Source: Microbulbifer agarilyticus (GTDB lineage: Bacteria; Pseudomonadota; Gammaproteobacteria; Pseudomonadales; Cellvibrionaceae). Taken from it: a DNA stretch of 64,000 bases. Shown one piece after another: positions 8,639 to 16,608 of this stretch. Position 1 is the first letter of the stretch. The number at the start of each line of letters is the position of its first letter. The DNA lies in the NCBI RefSeq assembly GCF_001999945.1, contig NZ_CP019650.1:620001-684000 (forward strand). Direction: 5' to 3'. A program made the position numbers and the translations under genes. The notes below the pieces were generated by a model. The model was not told the DNA's origin. It saw only the letters and a list, made by a program, of their open reading frames with translations, and searched no databases.

Positions 8639-9298
8639 TTATAATTTTTCCGCCGTTTTCCAAGGGATATTGCGGCCCGAAAGCTCCCAATGAATGCGTT
8701 TCCACATTCGTTCTATCCTGCGTTCGACGTAATGTTGACGAGGCGCCTCGAAATACTCTGGTAAGGGTATGGCTGCAGCGCATCCCAGGCCGTCTATTAA
8801 ATAAAGCTCGGGATGTTCGCTTTTTTCACAGATTACAAGGTTATGGGGTAGCAGGTTTTTGGTTAGCACCCCAGTAGTACGAAGCCAAACGCAGAATCGA
8901 TTTAGTGCCCCACGAATACGCGGGTTTAGGCCGAAATTTTGAAGATATACTTCAAGCGTCATTGCTGGCTGTCCGTAGTCATCCTGTATTAGCTCCGATA
9001 CTGCTCCGGGGCCTTCGCTCGTAGCAGTCACGCCATACCAGCGCGGCAGATGCTGCCATACAACATTGTCTGGAGCGGAATTTCTCAGTGCCCGTTGCTT
9101 GTAGCCTGTAACCTCTCGCAAGTTGTCATCGAAGTGCGAGTTCCCAGCTAGGCGTTTATACCAGGTAGCGCGTCGTCGCAATTCTGCAATTCGTCCTGGT
9201 ATCATGGTTTTGATGCATCGATTTGGGAAGAAAGGGTGCTGGAAGCACATTCGGTTGCCTCCTCGAGCAAAGGGTTTGCAGTTGCTGAGATCGATCAA
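8639..9298 (-). CDS. yrbL: YrbL-family kinase-like protein
   Basis: The 219-residue protein matches the YrbL family (PF10707, named for a PhoP-regulated E. coli protein). It has an N-terminal FARGGNRMCFQHP with a following CIKTM lysine, a central SELIQDDYG, and a kinase-like catalytic stretch TKNLLPHNLVI then LYLIDGLG. These resemble the catalytic-loop and metal-binding parts of small-molecule and LPS-core kinases (KdkA, WaaP), so a role in phosphorylating a core sugar is an inference. Its ATG overlaps the stop of the upstream glycosyltransferase gene as ATGA, so the two are translationally coupled. In enterobacteria yrbL stands alone, so this context is informative. Confidence 0.78.
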   Translation of the reverse strand: MIDLSNCKPFARGGNRMCFQHPFFPNRCIKTMIPGRIAELRRRATWYKRLAGNSHFDDNLREVTGYKQRALRNSAPDNVVWQHLPRWYGVTATSEGPGAVSELIQDDYGQPAMTLEVYLQNFGLNPRIRGALNRFCVWLRTTGVLTKNLLPHNLVICEKSEHPELYLIDGLGCAAAIPLPEYFEAPRQHYVERRIERMWKRIHWELSGRNIPWKTAEKL

Positions 9299-10479
9299 AC
9301 TGGAGCCTCTGGCGCATTTTTTTGGAGGAGTAGCTTCCGATAGAGTGCGATGGTACTTGCCGCCTGAGCGTCAAGTGTAAACTGCGAGGGGAGCGTTGGA
9401 GTCGCGCTAGATCTAAGCAGGGCTTGCGTGCGGCGGAAAAGTTCAGTGTGATTGCCGTTTTCTACAACCCCCTCGGGGAAGCAAGCGCTTAGCGATTCCG
9501 CGGGGCCTCCAATATCGTAGCCAATGATTGGTGTGCCCATGGCCGCAGCTTCGATAATTGTACGCCCGAAAGGCTCGGGAGTTTTTGATAAGTTGTAGAC
9601 TAAAGAGGAGTGCCGATACCATTCTCGTATATCGCTGCGGTGACCTGTGAAGGTTATTTTGTCCAGTACGCCCAACTCTGAAGCTAGTGCACGAAGTTCC
9701 TCTTCGAAGTGCTCTTTGTTCTTTTCTGCTCCACCCAGAACAACACCTTGGATATCGGGATAACGCTCACCTTGATCGCAGTCGTGCAGCTTGGCAATCA
9801 TGCGGATGAAGTCTTCTTGTCCTTTCCAGCGGGTTAGGCGCCCGGGTAGCAGGAGCCAGCGTCGATTACGGAGTTCTGGGAACTTCTTAAGAATTGTTTC
9901 TAGCCAGTTTGCTGATGGGGGGGTACTTGGCGAAAACTCGTTTTTATCCACGCCGCGATAGATCACCTGAGGCTCTACCTGTAGATCCGCAGCATAGTGA
10001 TCTATCAAGTACTGTTTGACGCACTCAGAAATCGCGATGACCTGCTCGCTCTTGGCCATGATGGCACTATATCTGTTGATTGAGTAAAGACCGTGAGCGG
10101 TACTCACCAGTCGCGGGCGAATCTGGGGGTCGAGCTTTTTCCACGCGAGGTATGTGAGCCATGCGGGTACTCGGGAGCGAACGTGCAAAATATCTGGTTG
10201 TATCTCCTGGATTAGGCGGCGGAGGGGGCGAACCTGAAACAGGCTGCTCGGGGACTTTTTGTGCACAGGCAAGGAGATGTGGTGGCTGCCTTCTCGCTCC
10301 AGTTGTTCGACCAATCGTCCCCCGTTGGAAATGACGATGGAATCGTGCCCCGCATGTGCCAGTGCGCGGGCCAAGTCCAAGGTGCCTCGCTCTACACCCC
10401 CGGCGTTCAGGGCAGGTAATAGCTGTACAACTTTCAGGGGGCACTCCTTTGTATGTTGGCGTAGGTAGTGAGGGTGCAT
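9295..10479 (-). CDS. Family 4 glycosyltransferase
   Basis: The protein is a GT-B glycosyltransferase with the acceptor-side motif LLPALNAGGVERGTLD, a STAHGLYS segment, RWLLLPGRLTRWKGQ in the linker, and the donor EX7E motif (E302 and E310 in the numbering used here). The start is uncertain. ATG at 10479 gives 394 residues with a 14-residue leader that the family usually lacks and has no clear ribosome site. A CTG at 10437 is preceded by AAAGGAG at six-base spacing and would start exactly at the conserved KVVQLLP. The gene is coupled to yrbL by an ATGA overlap and is divergent from waaA, with 92 bases between the ATG starts. Confidence 0.86.
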   Translation of the reverse strand: MHPHYLRQHTKECPLKVVQLLPALNAGGVERGTLDLARALAHAGHDSIVISNGGRLVEQLEREGSHHISLPVHKKSPSSLFQVRPLRRLIQEIQPDILHVRSRVPAWLTYLAWKKLDPQIRPRLVSTAHGLYSINRYSAIMAKSEQVIAISECVKQYLIDHYAADLQVEPQVIYRGVDKNEFSPSTPPSANWLETILKKFPELRNRRWLLLPGRLTRWKGQEDFIRMIAKLHDCDQGERYPDIQGVVLGGAEKNKEHFEEELRALASELGVLDKITFTGHRSDIREWYRHSSLVYNLSKTPEPFGRTIIEAAAMGTPIIGYDIGGPAESLSACFPEGVVENGNHTELFRRTQALLRSSATPTLPSQFTLDAQAASTIALYRKLLLQKNAPEAPV

Positions 10480-10571
10480 CAGTCGGAGTTAGAATAGGGT
10501 AGAATAATGCACCGAAAAACTTCTAAATGCACACTTCTCGGTGTTAGTAGCCATATTTTGATTTTGACCTG

Positions 10572-11954
10572 ATGCGTTTTCTTTATACTTGGTTCTTCCG
10601 TCTTGCACTGCCTCTGATGTTGCTGCATCTGTGGTGGCGTGGACGTTCGGATCCGGCGTATCGTAAGCGCTGGAGTGAACGTTTTGGCTTAGTGCCGTCG
10701 CGTCCTGGGACATTGCGCCGCTGGCGGGAGCGCTTTGGTGTTGTGCCGGATCGGGCTAGTCGTGCACCGTTGATCTGGATTCATTCCGTTTCTGTTGGGG
10801 AGACCTTGGCCGCGATTCCCCTCATCAAGGAGCTGGCCGCACGGCATCATCAATGGCAGTGGCTGGTGACTACTACTACACCGACTGGTTCGCAGCGTGT
10901 TCATGATGCTTTGGAGCCAATTCTCGATGGTCGGTTGCTGCATTACTACCTCCCTTTTGATCTGCCAGAGTGTCTTACTCCATTTCTCGAGGCGTTGAGG
11001 CCAAGTGTACTGATCACTATGGAGACTGAGTTGTGGCCAAATATGCTGGCGTTATGTGATAAGCGCAAAATACCCGTGGCACTGGTCAATGGGCGGTTGA
11101 GTGAGAAATCGGCGCGGGGCTACCGTCGATTTCCTCGTTTGAGCCGGAACATGATGAGCCATATTACCCGGGTATTGGCGCAATACCCAGCGGACGCATA
11201 TCGTTTTTCTGAGCTTGGCGTAGATCCCGAGCGGGTATCGGCGGTGGGCAATATCAAGTTTGATTTGCATATCGGGTCCGGCTTGATCAGCGAGGCTCAG
11301 GCGCTCTCCCATCAATGGGGGCACTCCGGAGCTCAGGTCAATAATGATGGGCGTAGCGGGCAGCATGGGCGCCCCGTATGGTTGGCTGCCAGTACTCATG
11401 CGGGTGAAGACGAAGTGGTGCTGGACGCGTTTGAGATACTGCGAGTTACCTTTCCGGATTTGCTCCTGGTGCTGGTACCGCGACATCCGGTGCGCTTTGA
11501 TAGTGCGGCGCGTATGTGTCGTGAGCGCGGCCTGCGTACGGTGCGCCGTAGTGATGGCGGCGTGCCCATGGCGTCGGATCAGATATTGCTGGGCGACACA
11601 ATGGGAGAGCTACTGCGCTTTTATGGCGCGTGTGATGTGGCCTTCGTTGGTGGCAGCCTGGTACCGGTGGGTGGGCACAATATGATCGAGCCTGCCGCCT
11701 GGGGGGTGCCGGTAGTGTGCGGCCCCCATCTGCACAACTTTAGTGTGGTTTCGGACCTGCTTAAAGAGGCGGGTGGCCTCAGGGTTGTGGATGATGCCGA
11801 GCAAATGGCGCAGCAGGTGGCGAGCTGGTTGGAGGATTCAGCAGGCCGTGTCGAAGCGGGTACCCGCGGGCGGGAAGTGGCGGCGCAGAATAGCGGCGCG
11901 CTCGAGCGCACCGTGGAGGCGGTCGAGTCTCTGATGCGCATGAAAAAATCTTGA
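10572..11954 (+). CDS. waaA: 3-deoxy-D-manno-octulosonic acid (Kdo) transferase
   Basis: WaaA (KdtA) moves Kdo from CMP-Kdo to lipid IVA, the first step of LPS core assembly, at the inner membrane. The 460-residue protein has an N-terminal membrane anchor (residues 4-22) and the conserved IWIHSVSVGE motif near residue 68. It also shows WLVTTTTPTGSQR, METELWPN and a C-terminal VGGSLVPVGGHNMIEPAAWG nucleotide-sugar site, all typical of the family. It is about 35 residues longer than the E. coli enzyme. Part of the excess is a small tandem duplication, RWSERFGLVP (33-42) and RWRERFGVVP (50-59). A strong terminator follows. Whether it adds one or two Kdo units cannot be read, but the kdkA gene nearby fits a mono-Kdo core. 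Confidence 0.95.
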   Translation: MRFLYTWFFRLALPLMLLHLWWRGRSDPAYRKRWSERFGLVPSRPGTLRRWRERFGVVPDRASRAPLIWIHSVSVGETLAAIPLIKELAARHHQWQWLVTTTTPTGSQRVHDALEPILDGRLLHYYLPFDLPECLTPFLEALRPSVLITMETELWPNMLALCDKRKIPVALVNGRLSEKSARGYRRFPRLSRNMMSHITRVLAQYPADAYRFSELGVDPERVSAVGNIKFDLHIGSGLISEAQALSHQWGHSGAQVNNDGRSGQHGRPVWLAASTHAGEDEVVLDAFEILRVTFPDLLLVLVPRHPVRFDSAARMCRERGLRTVRRSDGGVPMASDQILLGDTMGELLRFYGACDVAFVGGSLVPVGGHNMIEPAAWGVPVVCGPHLHNFSVVSDLLKEAGGLRVVDDAEQMAQQVASWLEDSAGRVEAGTRGREVAAQNSGALERTVEAVESLMRMKKS

Positions 11955-11966
11955 TCAAATTCTCTG

Positions 11967-12011
11967 AAAAGAAAAAGGCCGGATGAGTAACCATCCGGCC
12001 TTTTTCTTTTA
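11967..12011. terminator. Bidirectional terminator between waaA and a convergent glycosyltransferase
   Basis: A perfect stem with arms AAGGCCGGATG and CATCCGGCCTT and a six-base loop is flanked by A-rich sequence on the left and a T-run on the right. It can terminate waaA and the convergent gene ending at 12033. Confidence 0.92.
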
Positions 12012-12032
12012 CGCATCATATCTGCGAAGTGA

Positions 12033-12932
12033 TCAGTGTTTGTCGGTCGCCTGGCGCACACTGCTGCGGATCTGAGTGTTCAACTTGCTGCCGGTATAGC
12101 GCCCCTTGCTGATATGGCGAATCCGGTATACCGAAGGGATGTCCAGTGGCGTTCCCTGGGTGCCCAATAGCCAGCGGAAGGCTCGGTCTTCATGGGCCTT
12201 ACACCAACGCTCTGCTGGTTTCTGGTAGTAGCTGAGCGCATCGCAGTAGCCGCCGGCACGGGCCATGTCGCCGTGCGCAATCTGCAGGGGACCGGTGGCG
12301 CGGTCGCGGGTCTGCTCGACAAACCGAGTGTCATCAATATCCGCTAGTTGAACGTTGTTTGGGTCGAAATTCAACATGGGGTCGTCGTCTTCCAGCAGCG
12401 AAGTAATGCGTTCGCGCTCGGGAAATACCAGGCTGTCAGTGCGTCCCTGCAGCAACTCTGTCAGCTGATCCAGACAGTTTTCCCGGAACATCAGGTCGCA
12501 ATCAGTAAACCAAATCCAGTCCGCTTTGGTGGCGAGCGCGGCTTCATTGCGGCCAATAGCGCGGCGGTACAGAGATTCCTTGGGTAGCTCGCACCAGTTC
12601 CAAGTGATACCCGGAACCTGTTGTTTGCCGAAAAAATCTAACACTGCTGCTGTGCGGGTATCCTCACTGTTGTAGTACACGGTCATGGTTACCGTGGCCT
12701 TGGTCGGTGGAAACAACACCAGCGAGCTCAGCTGATAAATCAGAAAGTGTGAGTACTGCCAGCAATGGCTGACAATCTCGATATCCAACACTCCGGTACG
12801 TGCGGCGCGCTCACTTTTGCTTGGCAGCGGCTTCTGGAACAGGGAGGGTGGCACCAGGCCGCTGGCGGCCAGCCGCAGGAAGCGGCTTACGATGGGATCG
12901 GACCAGTGTTTGTTAACTTGCGATGCACTCAT
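12033..12932 (-). CDS. GT-A-type glycosyltransferase
   Basis: This 299-residue protein has a central glycosyltransferase-like core: TVTMTVYYNSEDTRT, then YRRAIGRNEAALATKADW leading into IWFTDCDLMF. The TDCD acidic cluster fits a DxD metal site. A later GDMARAGGYC and ERWCKAHEDRAFRW resemble the acceptor half of family 2/7 enzymes. A basic N-terminal part of about 60 residues precedes the core. It is the third gene of a minus-strand run (sulfotransferase, glycosyltransferase, this gene) with short gaps, so co-transcription is likely. The substrate is unknown. Confidence 0.72.
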   Translation of the reverse strand: MSASQVNKHWSDPIVSRFLRLAASGLVPPSLFQKPLPSKSERAARTGVLDIEIVSHCWQYSHFLIYQLSSLVLFPPTKATVTMTVYYNSEDTRTAAVLDFFGKQQVPGITWNWCELPKESLYRRAIGRNEAALATKADWIWFTDCDLMFRENCLDQLTELLQGRTDSLVFPERERITSLLEDDDPMLNFDPNNVQLADIDDTRFVEQTRDRATGPLQIAHGDMARAGGYCDALSYYQKPAERWCKAHEDRAFRWLLGTQGTPLDIPSVYRIRHISKGRYTGSKLNTQIRSSVRQATDKH

Positions 12933-12978
12933 GGGTGTCTTTCAACTGTAAAAAATGGAATGTCAGGGTCGCTGTGCG

Positions 12979-13815
12979 CTATTCCGCACGGTAGCCGGCT
13001 TCGGTGAGTTGGCGGATACCCTGTGGAGTCTCAATGATGCCCTCTTTGGCCACGCGCAGGCGCAGCGCCTTGTTGCGAGCAACAATTTCCGGGTCGGCAT
13101 AGCCACGTGGATGATCCAAGTGGATGCAGACCGCATCGAATCGCACATGGCGCGGCTTGATGCCGGCGTTCTCCAGGCGCACGCCAAATTCTCGATCCAG
13201 GCCGCCCCAGGCCATGCGCTCGTCAAACCCGTTTACCTTGAGGATATCTTCCCGCCATGCGGAAGCATTGGAGCCTTTCAGGTTGCAGGCGGTAGGGGTT
13301 ATCCGGTTGAGTAGCGGCGCCCAGCGGCGCGTAGCGCGCAGTTTTAGGGTTTTGCGGCGGTGCTTGAGACCGTTGGCCCGCAGCCACTGGTAGTCGAAGC
13401 AGCGCCCGGATTCGATATCGTTCCGGGTAATGGCCTCGCTAGTACTCATCGGTAGCTTGAAGTAGCTGCCTGACAGGAAGTGGCCGGGTTCGGCACGGTC
13501 TTTGTGTACCGCGAGAAAGTCTTTGCGCGGAATGCAGTCGCCGTCGGTGAACACGACATAATCACCACGGGCACAGAGGATCGCTTTGTTGAGGATGCGG
13601 CACTTGCGGAAGCCGTCGTCCTTTTGCCAGATGTGGCGGATATTCAAGCCGGTGTCTTCTCGCACCCGCTCAATCAGGGCGGCGGTTTCCGGGGTAGAGC
13701 CGTCATCGGCGACGATTACCTCATGAGGCTGCTCGCTCTGGCAGCTATAGCCCCACAGCACCTTCTCCAGCCACTCGGGCGAGTTATATGTGGTCATGAT
13801 GACGGACTGCTTCAT
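12979..13815 (-). CDS. Family 2 glycosyltransferase
   Basis: A 278-residue GT-A glycosyltransferase. The N-terminus MKQSVIMTTYNSPEWLEKVL and VIVADDGSTPET are standard family 2 motifs. The metal-binding DxD is D91-G-D93 in VVFTDGDCIP. The C-terminal half has VNGFDERMAWGGLDREFGVR, the galactosyltransferase-type (Glyco_transf_7C) signature. It probably acts on the LPS core or another surface glycan at the cytoplasmic face. It lies between the sulfotransferase and the gene at 12033, with gaps of 58 and 46 bases. Confidence 0.88.
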   Translation of the reverse strand: MKQSVIMTTYNSPEWLEKVLWGYSCQSEQPHEVIVADDGSTPETAALIERVREDTGLNIRHIWQKDDGFRKCRILNKAILCARGDYVVFTDGDCIPRKDFLAVHKDRAEPGHFLSGSYFKLPMSTSEAITRNDIESGRCFDYQWLRANGLKHRRKTLKLRATRRWAPLLNRITPTACNLKGSNASAWREDILKVNGFDERMAWGGLDREFGVRLENAGIKPRHVRFDAVCIHLDHPRGYADPEIVARNKALRLRVAKEGIIETPQGIRQLTEAGYRAE

Positions 13816-13873
13816 GGGGTCTCCACAGCAAGTTTCGGTAAAGCTGAGTGCGAATTGTACAGATTATTGAAGA

Positions 13874-14560
13874 TCAAAGGCTGTAACCGTAACGCTGGGC
13901 GGCCGCACTGAGGTCGGCGCGGGTCCCGTCGGACAACAGATCGAGAGTGATATCTTCGCGTTTTTGTCCGCGGGTGTTCACATTGGTGGGCAGTGCGCTG
14001 AACACCTGTTCGACCTGTGCGGGATCGTGGGGGAAGTCGAGCAACTGCAGGATCTCTTCCAGCTTCTCCAGATCGAAATCCTCAATACGGTAGCGTAAGT
14101 ATTGTTTGCCTGCAGCGCGGGCCTCGGCCAGCGCGTTCCAGTCAATCCAGAACCTGGCCAGCCAGTCAGCTTGCTCCGGCAGGGGCAGGGTGGCAAAGCG
14201 TGCTTTGTTCATGCGCGGAAAGTGCGGCAGGTGGCGGCTGCGAAAATAGCCGTGAACCCAGCCTTTTTTCTGGCGGGAGCGAATAAATTCCAGCGGGTGA
14301 CGCAGTTGGTGCAGCACCAGGATGTCGTCCGGCATACGTGGTAGCCAGGGTACAGCCTCCCAGGCTGCCTCACCGATGACTGGCGGCTGCCAGGCGAACT
14401 CGCGGAGGCCGAGTTGGGCCGCCAATCGTGTAAATACGCCGGGTTTGCTGCCGGTAAAGAAGACTTCGTGGTCGCAATGGCAGCCCAGCTCAGTCAGCAG
14501 TTTGGCAATATAGGTGGTGCCGGATCGGCCGCAGCCGGTTATGACGAAACGCTTGGTCAT
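13874..14560 (-). CDS. Sulfotransferase family protein
   Basis: The 228-residue protein has the 5'-phosphosulfate P-loop of PAPS-dependent sulfotransferases, TGCGRSGTTYIAKLL at residues 8-22, and a HQLRHPLEFIRS segment that fits the 3'-phosphate site (Arg-His-Pro with a downstream Ser). A helical C-terminal half follows. The likely role is to place sulfate from PAPS on a sugar of the surface glycan. ATG at 14560 was chosen because the P-loop normally lies within ten residues of the start; an upstream in-frame ATG at 14614 would add 18 basic residues. It appears to be the first gene of the minus-strand glycosyltransferase operon. Confidence 0.8.
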   Translation of the reverse strand: MTKRFVITGCGRSGTTYIAKLLTELGCHCDHEVFFTGSKPGVFTRLAAQLGLREFAWQPPVIGEAAWEAVPWLPRMPDDILVLHQLRHPLEFIRSRQKKGWVHGYFRSRHLPHFPRMNKARFATLPLPEQADWLARFWIDWNALAEARAAGKQYLRYRIEDFDLEKLEEILQLLDFPHDPAQVEQVFSALPTNVNTRGQKREDITLDLLSDGTRADLSAAAQRYGYSL

Positions 14561-14732
14561 GGAGGTCCCAGAGGGTAATTCGCGGAGCCGGGTCCTTGGC
14601 TTAAAAACCGGCAATTCTAAGGAGTTGGAGCAAGTTTTGCACTCCGGAATGTTGAAAGTCCGACGTGTAACACACTTATTTGGGGTGCAGAGTTCAGCTT
14701 AGCGATTGCGTGCCGAGACTGGTACCCTAGCT

Positions 14733-14759
14733 AGCTGCGACAGGAGTTAGGTCGCAGCT
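14733..14759 (+). promoter_or_regulatory. Perfect stem-loop in the leader of the gene at 14795
   Basis: AGCTGCGAC (14733-14741) and GTCGCAGCT (14751-14759) form a 9-bp perfect stem around the loop AGGAGTTAG, 35 bases before the ATG. The loop contains a ribosome-site-like AGGAG. It may be an operator or an mRNA structure, with no T-run to mark it as a terminator. Confidence 0.45.
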
Positions 14760-14794
14760 GAAGATGATTCCCACGGAACATTAGGGGGCAGAAA

Positions 14795-15691
14795 ATGCAT
14801 ATCTTCGTTTTTTCCTACAATCGCGGCGCCCAGCTGGAGAATTGTGTTCGCTCTATCGAGGCCTGCGCACCACAGTGCCAGTTAACCATTGTGGATGACG
14901 GCAGTGACGATCCAGCGACGCAAGCTGTGCTGAGAGAGGCTGCGTGTCGGCATCAAGTCATTGACCGCACGGCCGAGTCCGGGCACAAGCTGGGCGGCCT
15001 CTATGCCAATATGCAGGCGGCTTACGAGATGGCCAGTGCGGATGAGCTGATGTGCTTCCTGCAGGACGACACCCAGATGGTCAGACCGCTGACCGAAGAG
15101 GATATCGAGGCGTTGCGGGCCAGTTTTGCCAACCAGTCGGATCTGGGGTTTATTTCACCTGCGTTTGTGCGCGGTATTTCTCTCCGGAGAAAGGTGGATC
15201 GAGATTTCCGCTTTGATACCGACCGCAATTTCTGGTTCTGGTACCCGCGTAAACGCTCCACCGGTACCTGGTTCTCGGCTTTATTGATTGCCGATCCCAA
15301 GCGCCTGCGTAAACACAACTGGCAGTTTGAAGTGGGTGAGTCGGTGAACAATCGACGCGCAGCCAAGATGTTTTGCCGTATGGCCCGCATGCGCGTGCCT
15401 TTCGCTATGTGGCTGCCCAACGGTGGTGCCTATCGCGGCAAGCAGAAGTCCCTTGCGTTAAGGTTTGGCGAATGGGTGCGCAATTGCGGCCTTTATCCAC
15501 TGCAGGTGATGTCCGCCGTTGAGGTGAACGGTCTCGCTCAGGCTTCCCCGGTGCGACTGCCGGTGGCCGAAGAATTCCTTAAAACCGATAAGAAAGTGAG
15601 GCAGCCCTGGGCCTATGATCCGATGCAGGGTGCCGGCTGGCTGAAGCTACTGGACCGCATTGAGCGCAAGGTGCGAAAAATATTTTCCTGA
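14795..15691 (+). CDS. Family 2-like glycosyltransferase
   Basis: This 298-residue protein starts with MHIFVFSYNRGAQLENCV and TIVDDGSDDPAT (residues 31-42), the first two motifs of GT2 enzymes. A FLQDDTQMV acidic site (the DxD equivalent) follows near residue 86. The C-terminal half is basic and ends in an amphipathic helix, which may help membrane contact. The ATG at 14795 follows AGGGGGC. It is read in the same direction as kdkA (100 bases downstream), and both may act on the inner LPS core. Specificity is unknown. Confidence 0.8.
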   Translation: MHIFVFSYNRGAQLENCVRSIEACAPQCQLTIVDDGSDDPATQAVLREAACRHQVIDRTAESGHKLGGLYANMQAAYEMASADELMCFLQDDTQMVRPLTEEDIEALRASFANQSDLGFISPAFVRGISLRRKVDRDFRFDTDRNFWFWYPRKRSTGTWFSALLIADPKRLRKHNWQFEVGESVNNRRAAKMFCRMARMRVPFAMWLPNGGAYRGKQKSLALRFGEWVRNCGLYPLQVMSAVEVNGLAQASPVRLPVAEEFLKTDKKVRQPWAYDPMQGAGWLKLLDRIERKVRKIFS

Positions 15692-15791
15692 TCCTTGGGT
15701 ATAGGGATAAAACGATACTGGGGTACTGGCGGCGCAACGGTTAGAATGCGCAAAAATGGGAAGATTGTGCTTCAGGGTAAGACCGGTAAGC

Positions 15792-16562
15792 ATGTTTAGG
15801 GAGTACCCAGTGGGGTATCAGCAATTCAGGCATCAGCGCGCGACAGTCATTTATGATGACGAGGTACTTGGTACCGACTGTGAAAAACTGTTTCGGTCTG
15901 ATTGGCTGGCGGCAAATTGCGGTAGTGCTCAGGTGGAGCGTGGCAAGGCGGTGATGTTCTCCTATGCCGGCCATGACCTGGTATTCAAGCAGTACCACCG
16001 TGGTGGGCTGGCCGGACGTGTGGTGGAAAAGTCCTATCTGTATAGCCGCCTGCCCAATACCCGGGTGTGGCGGGAGTTCCATATGCTGCGTGAGATGCGT
16101 GCTCTAGGGTTGCCAGTGCCGCGTCCCGTTGCCGCGCGCTGTGTGAGCCTGCCGCCGCTGGCCTATCGCGGCGCACTGATCACCGAGCGAGTACCTAATT
16201 CTGAAACTCTGGCGCAGGTGCTGTGTAAGGGGCCTATGGATGAGCCTTTATGGCAATCGCTGGGTTGCCTGATTGCGCACTTTCATCAGCAAAATGTGTA
16301 TCACGCGGATCTTAACGTGCACAACATTCTGCTGTCCGGTGCTGATAGCGAGGAGCCGAGCTGGTATCTGATCGACTTCGATAAGGGGGCGATTCGCAAT
16401 CCTCTTTCGCGGCAGGCTGCAGAGAGCAATGTGGCGCGCCTGAGGCGTTCACTAGATAAAGAGCTGGTGAGGTTGCCCGACTTCCAGTTCCGCGAGCAAG
16501 ACTGGCAGGTGCTGGAAGGTGCCTACCGCAAGGCCCGCTCAGAACAAGGTCAGGATAAATAA
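15792..16562 (+). CDS. kdkA: 3-deoxy-D-manno-octulosonic acid (Kdo) kinase
   Basis: KdkA phosphorylates the single Kdo residue attached to lipid A. In the chosen frame of 256 residues the protein shows VFKQYHRGGL (ATP lysine), GLPVPRPVAA, YRGALITERVPNSETLA, the catalytic loop YHADLNVHN with D173, and the metal-binding LIDFDKG with D195. All are signatures of the KdkA/3-deoxy-D-manno-octulosonate kinase family. ATG at 15792 fits the usual length (about 240 residues) better than the in-frame ATG at 15756. Kdo-phosphate normally marks cores with one Kdo, as in Haemophilus. It is convergent with the epimerase gene, with 46 bases between them. Confidence 0.93.
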   Translation: MFREYPVGYQQFRHQRATVIYDDEVLGTDCEKLFRSDWLAANCGSAQVERGKAVMFSYAGHDLVFKQYHRGGLAGRVVEKSYLYSRLPNTRVWREFHMLREMRALGLPVPRPVAARCVSLPPLAYRGALITERVPNSETLAQVLCKGPMDEPLWQSLGCLIAHFHQQNVYHADLNVHNILLSGADSEEPSWYLIDFDKGAIRNPLSRQAAESNVARLRRSLDKELVRLPDFQFREQDWQVLEGAYRKARSEQGQDK

Positions 16563-16608
16563 GACCGACTGTCGGTTACCTGGTCGGGCGGCGGGTATCG
16601 CCTAACGG

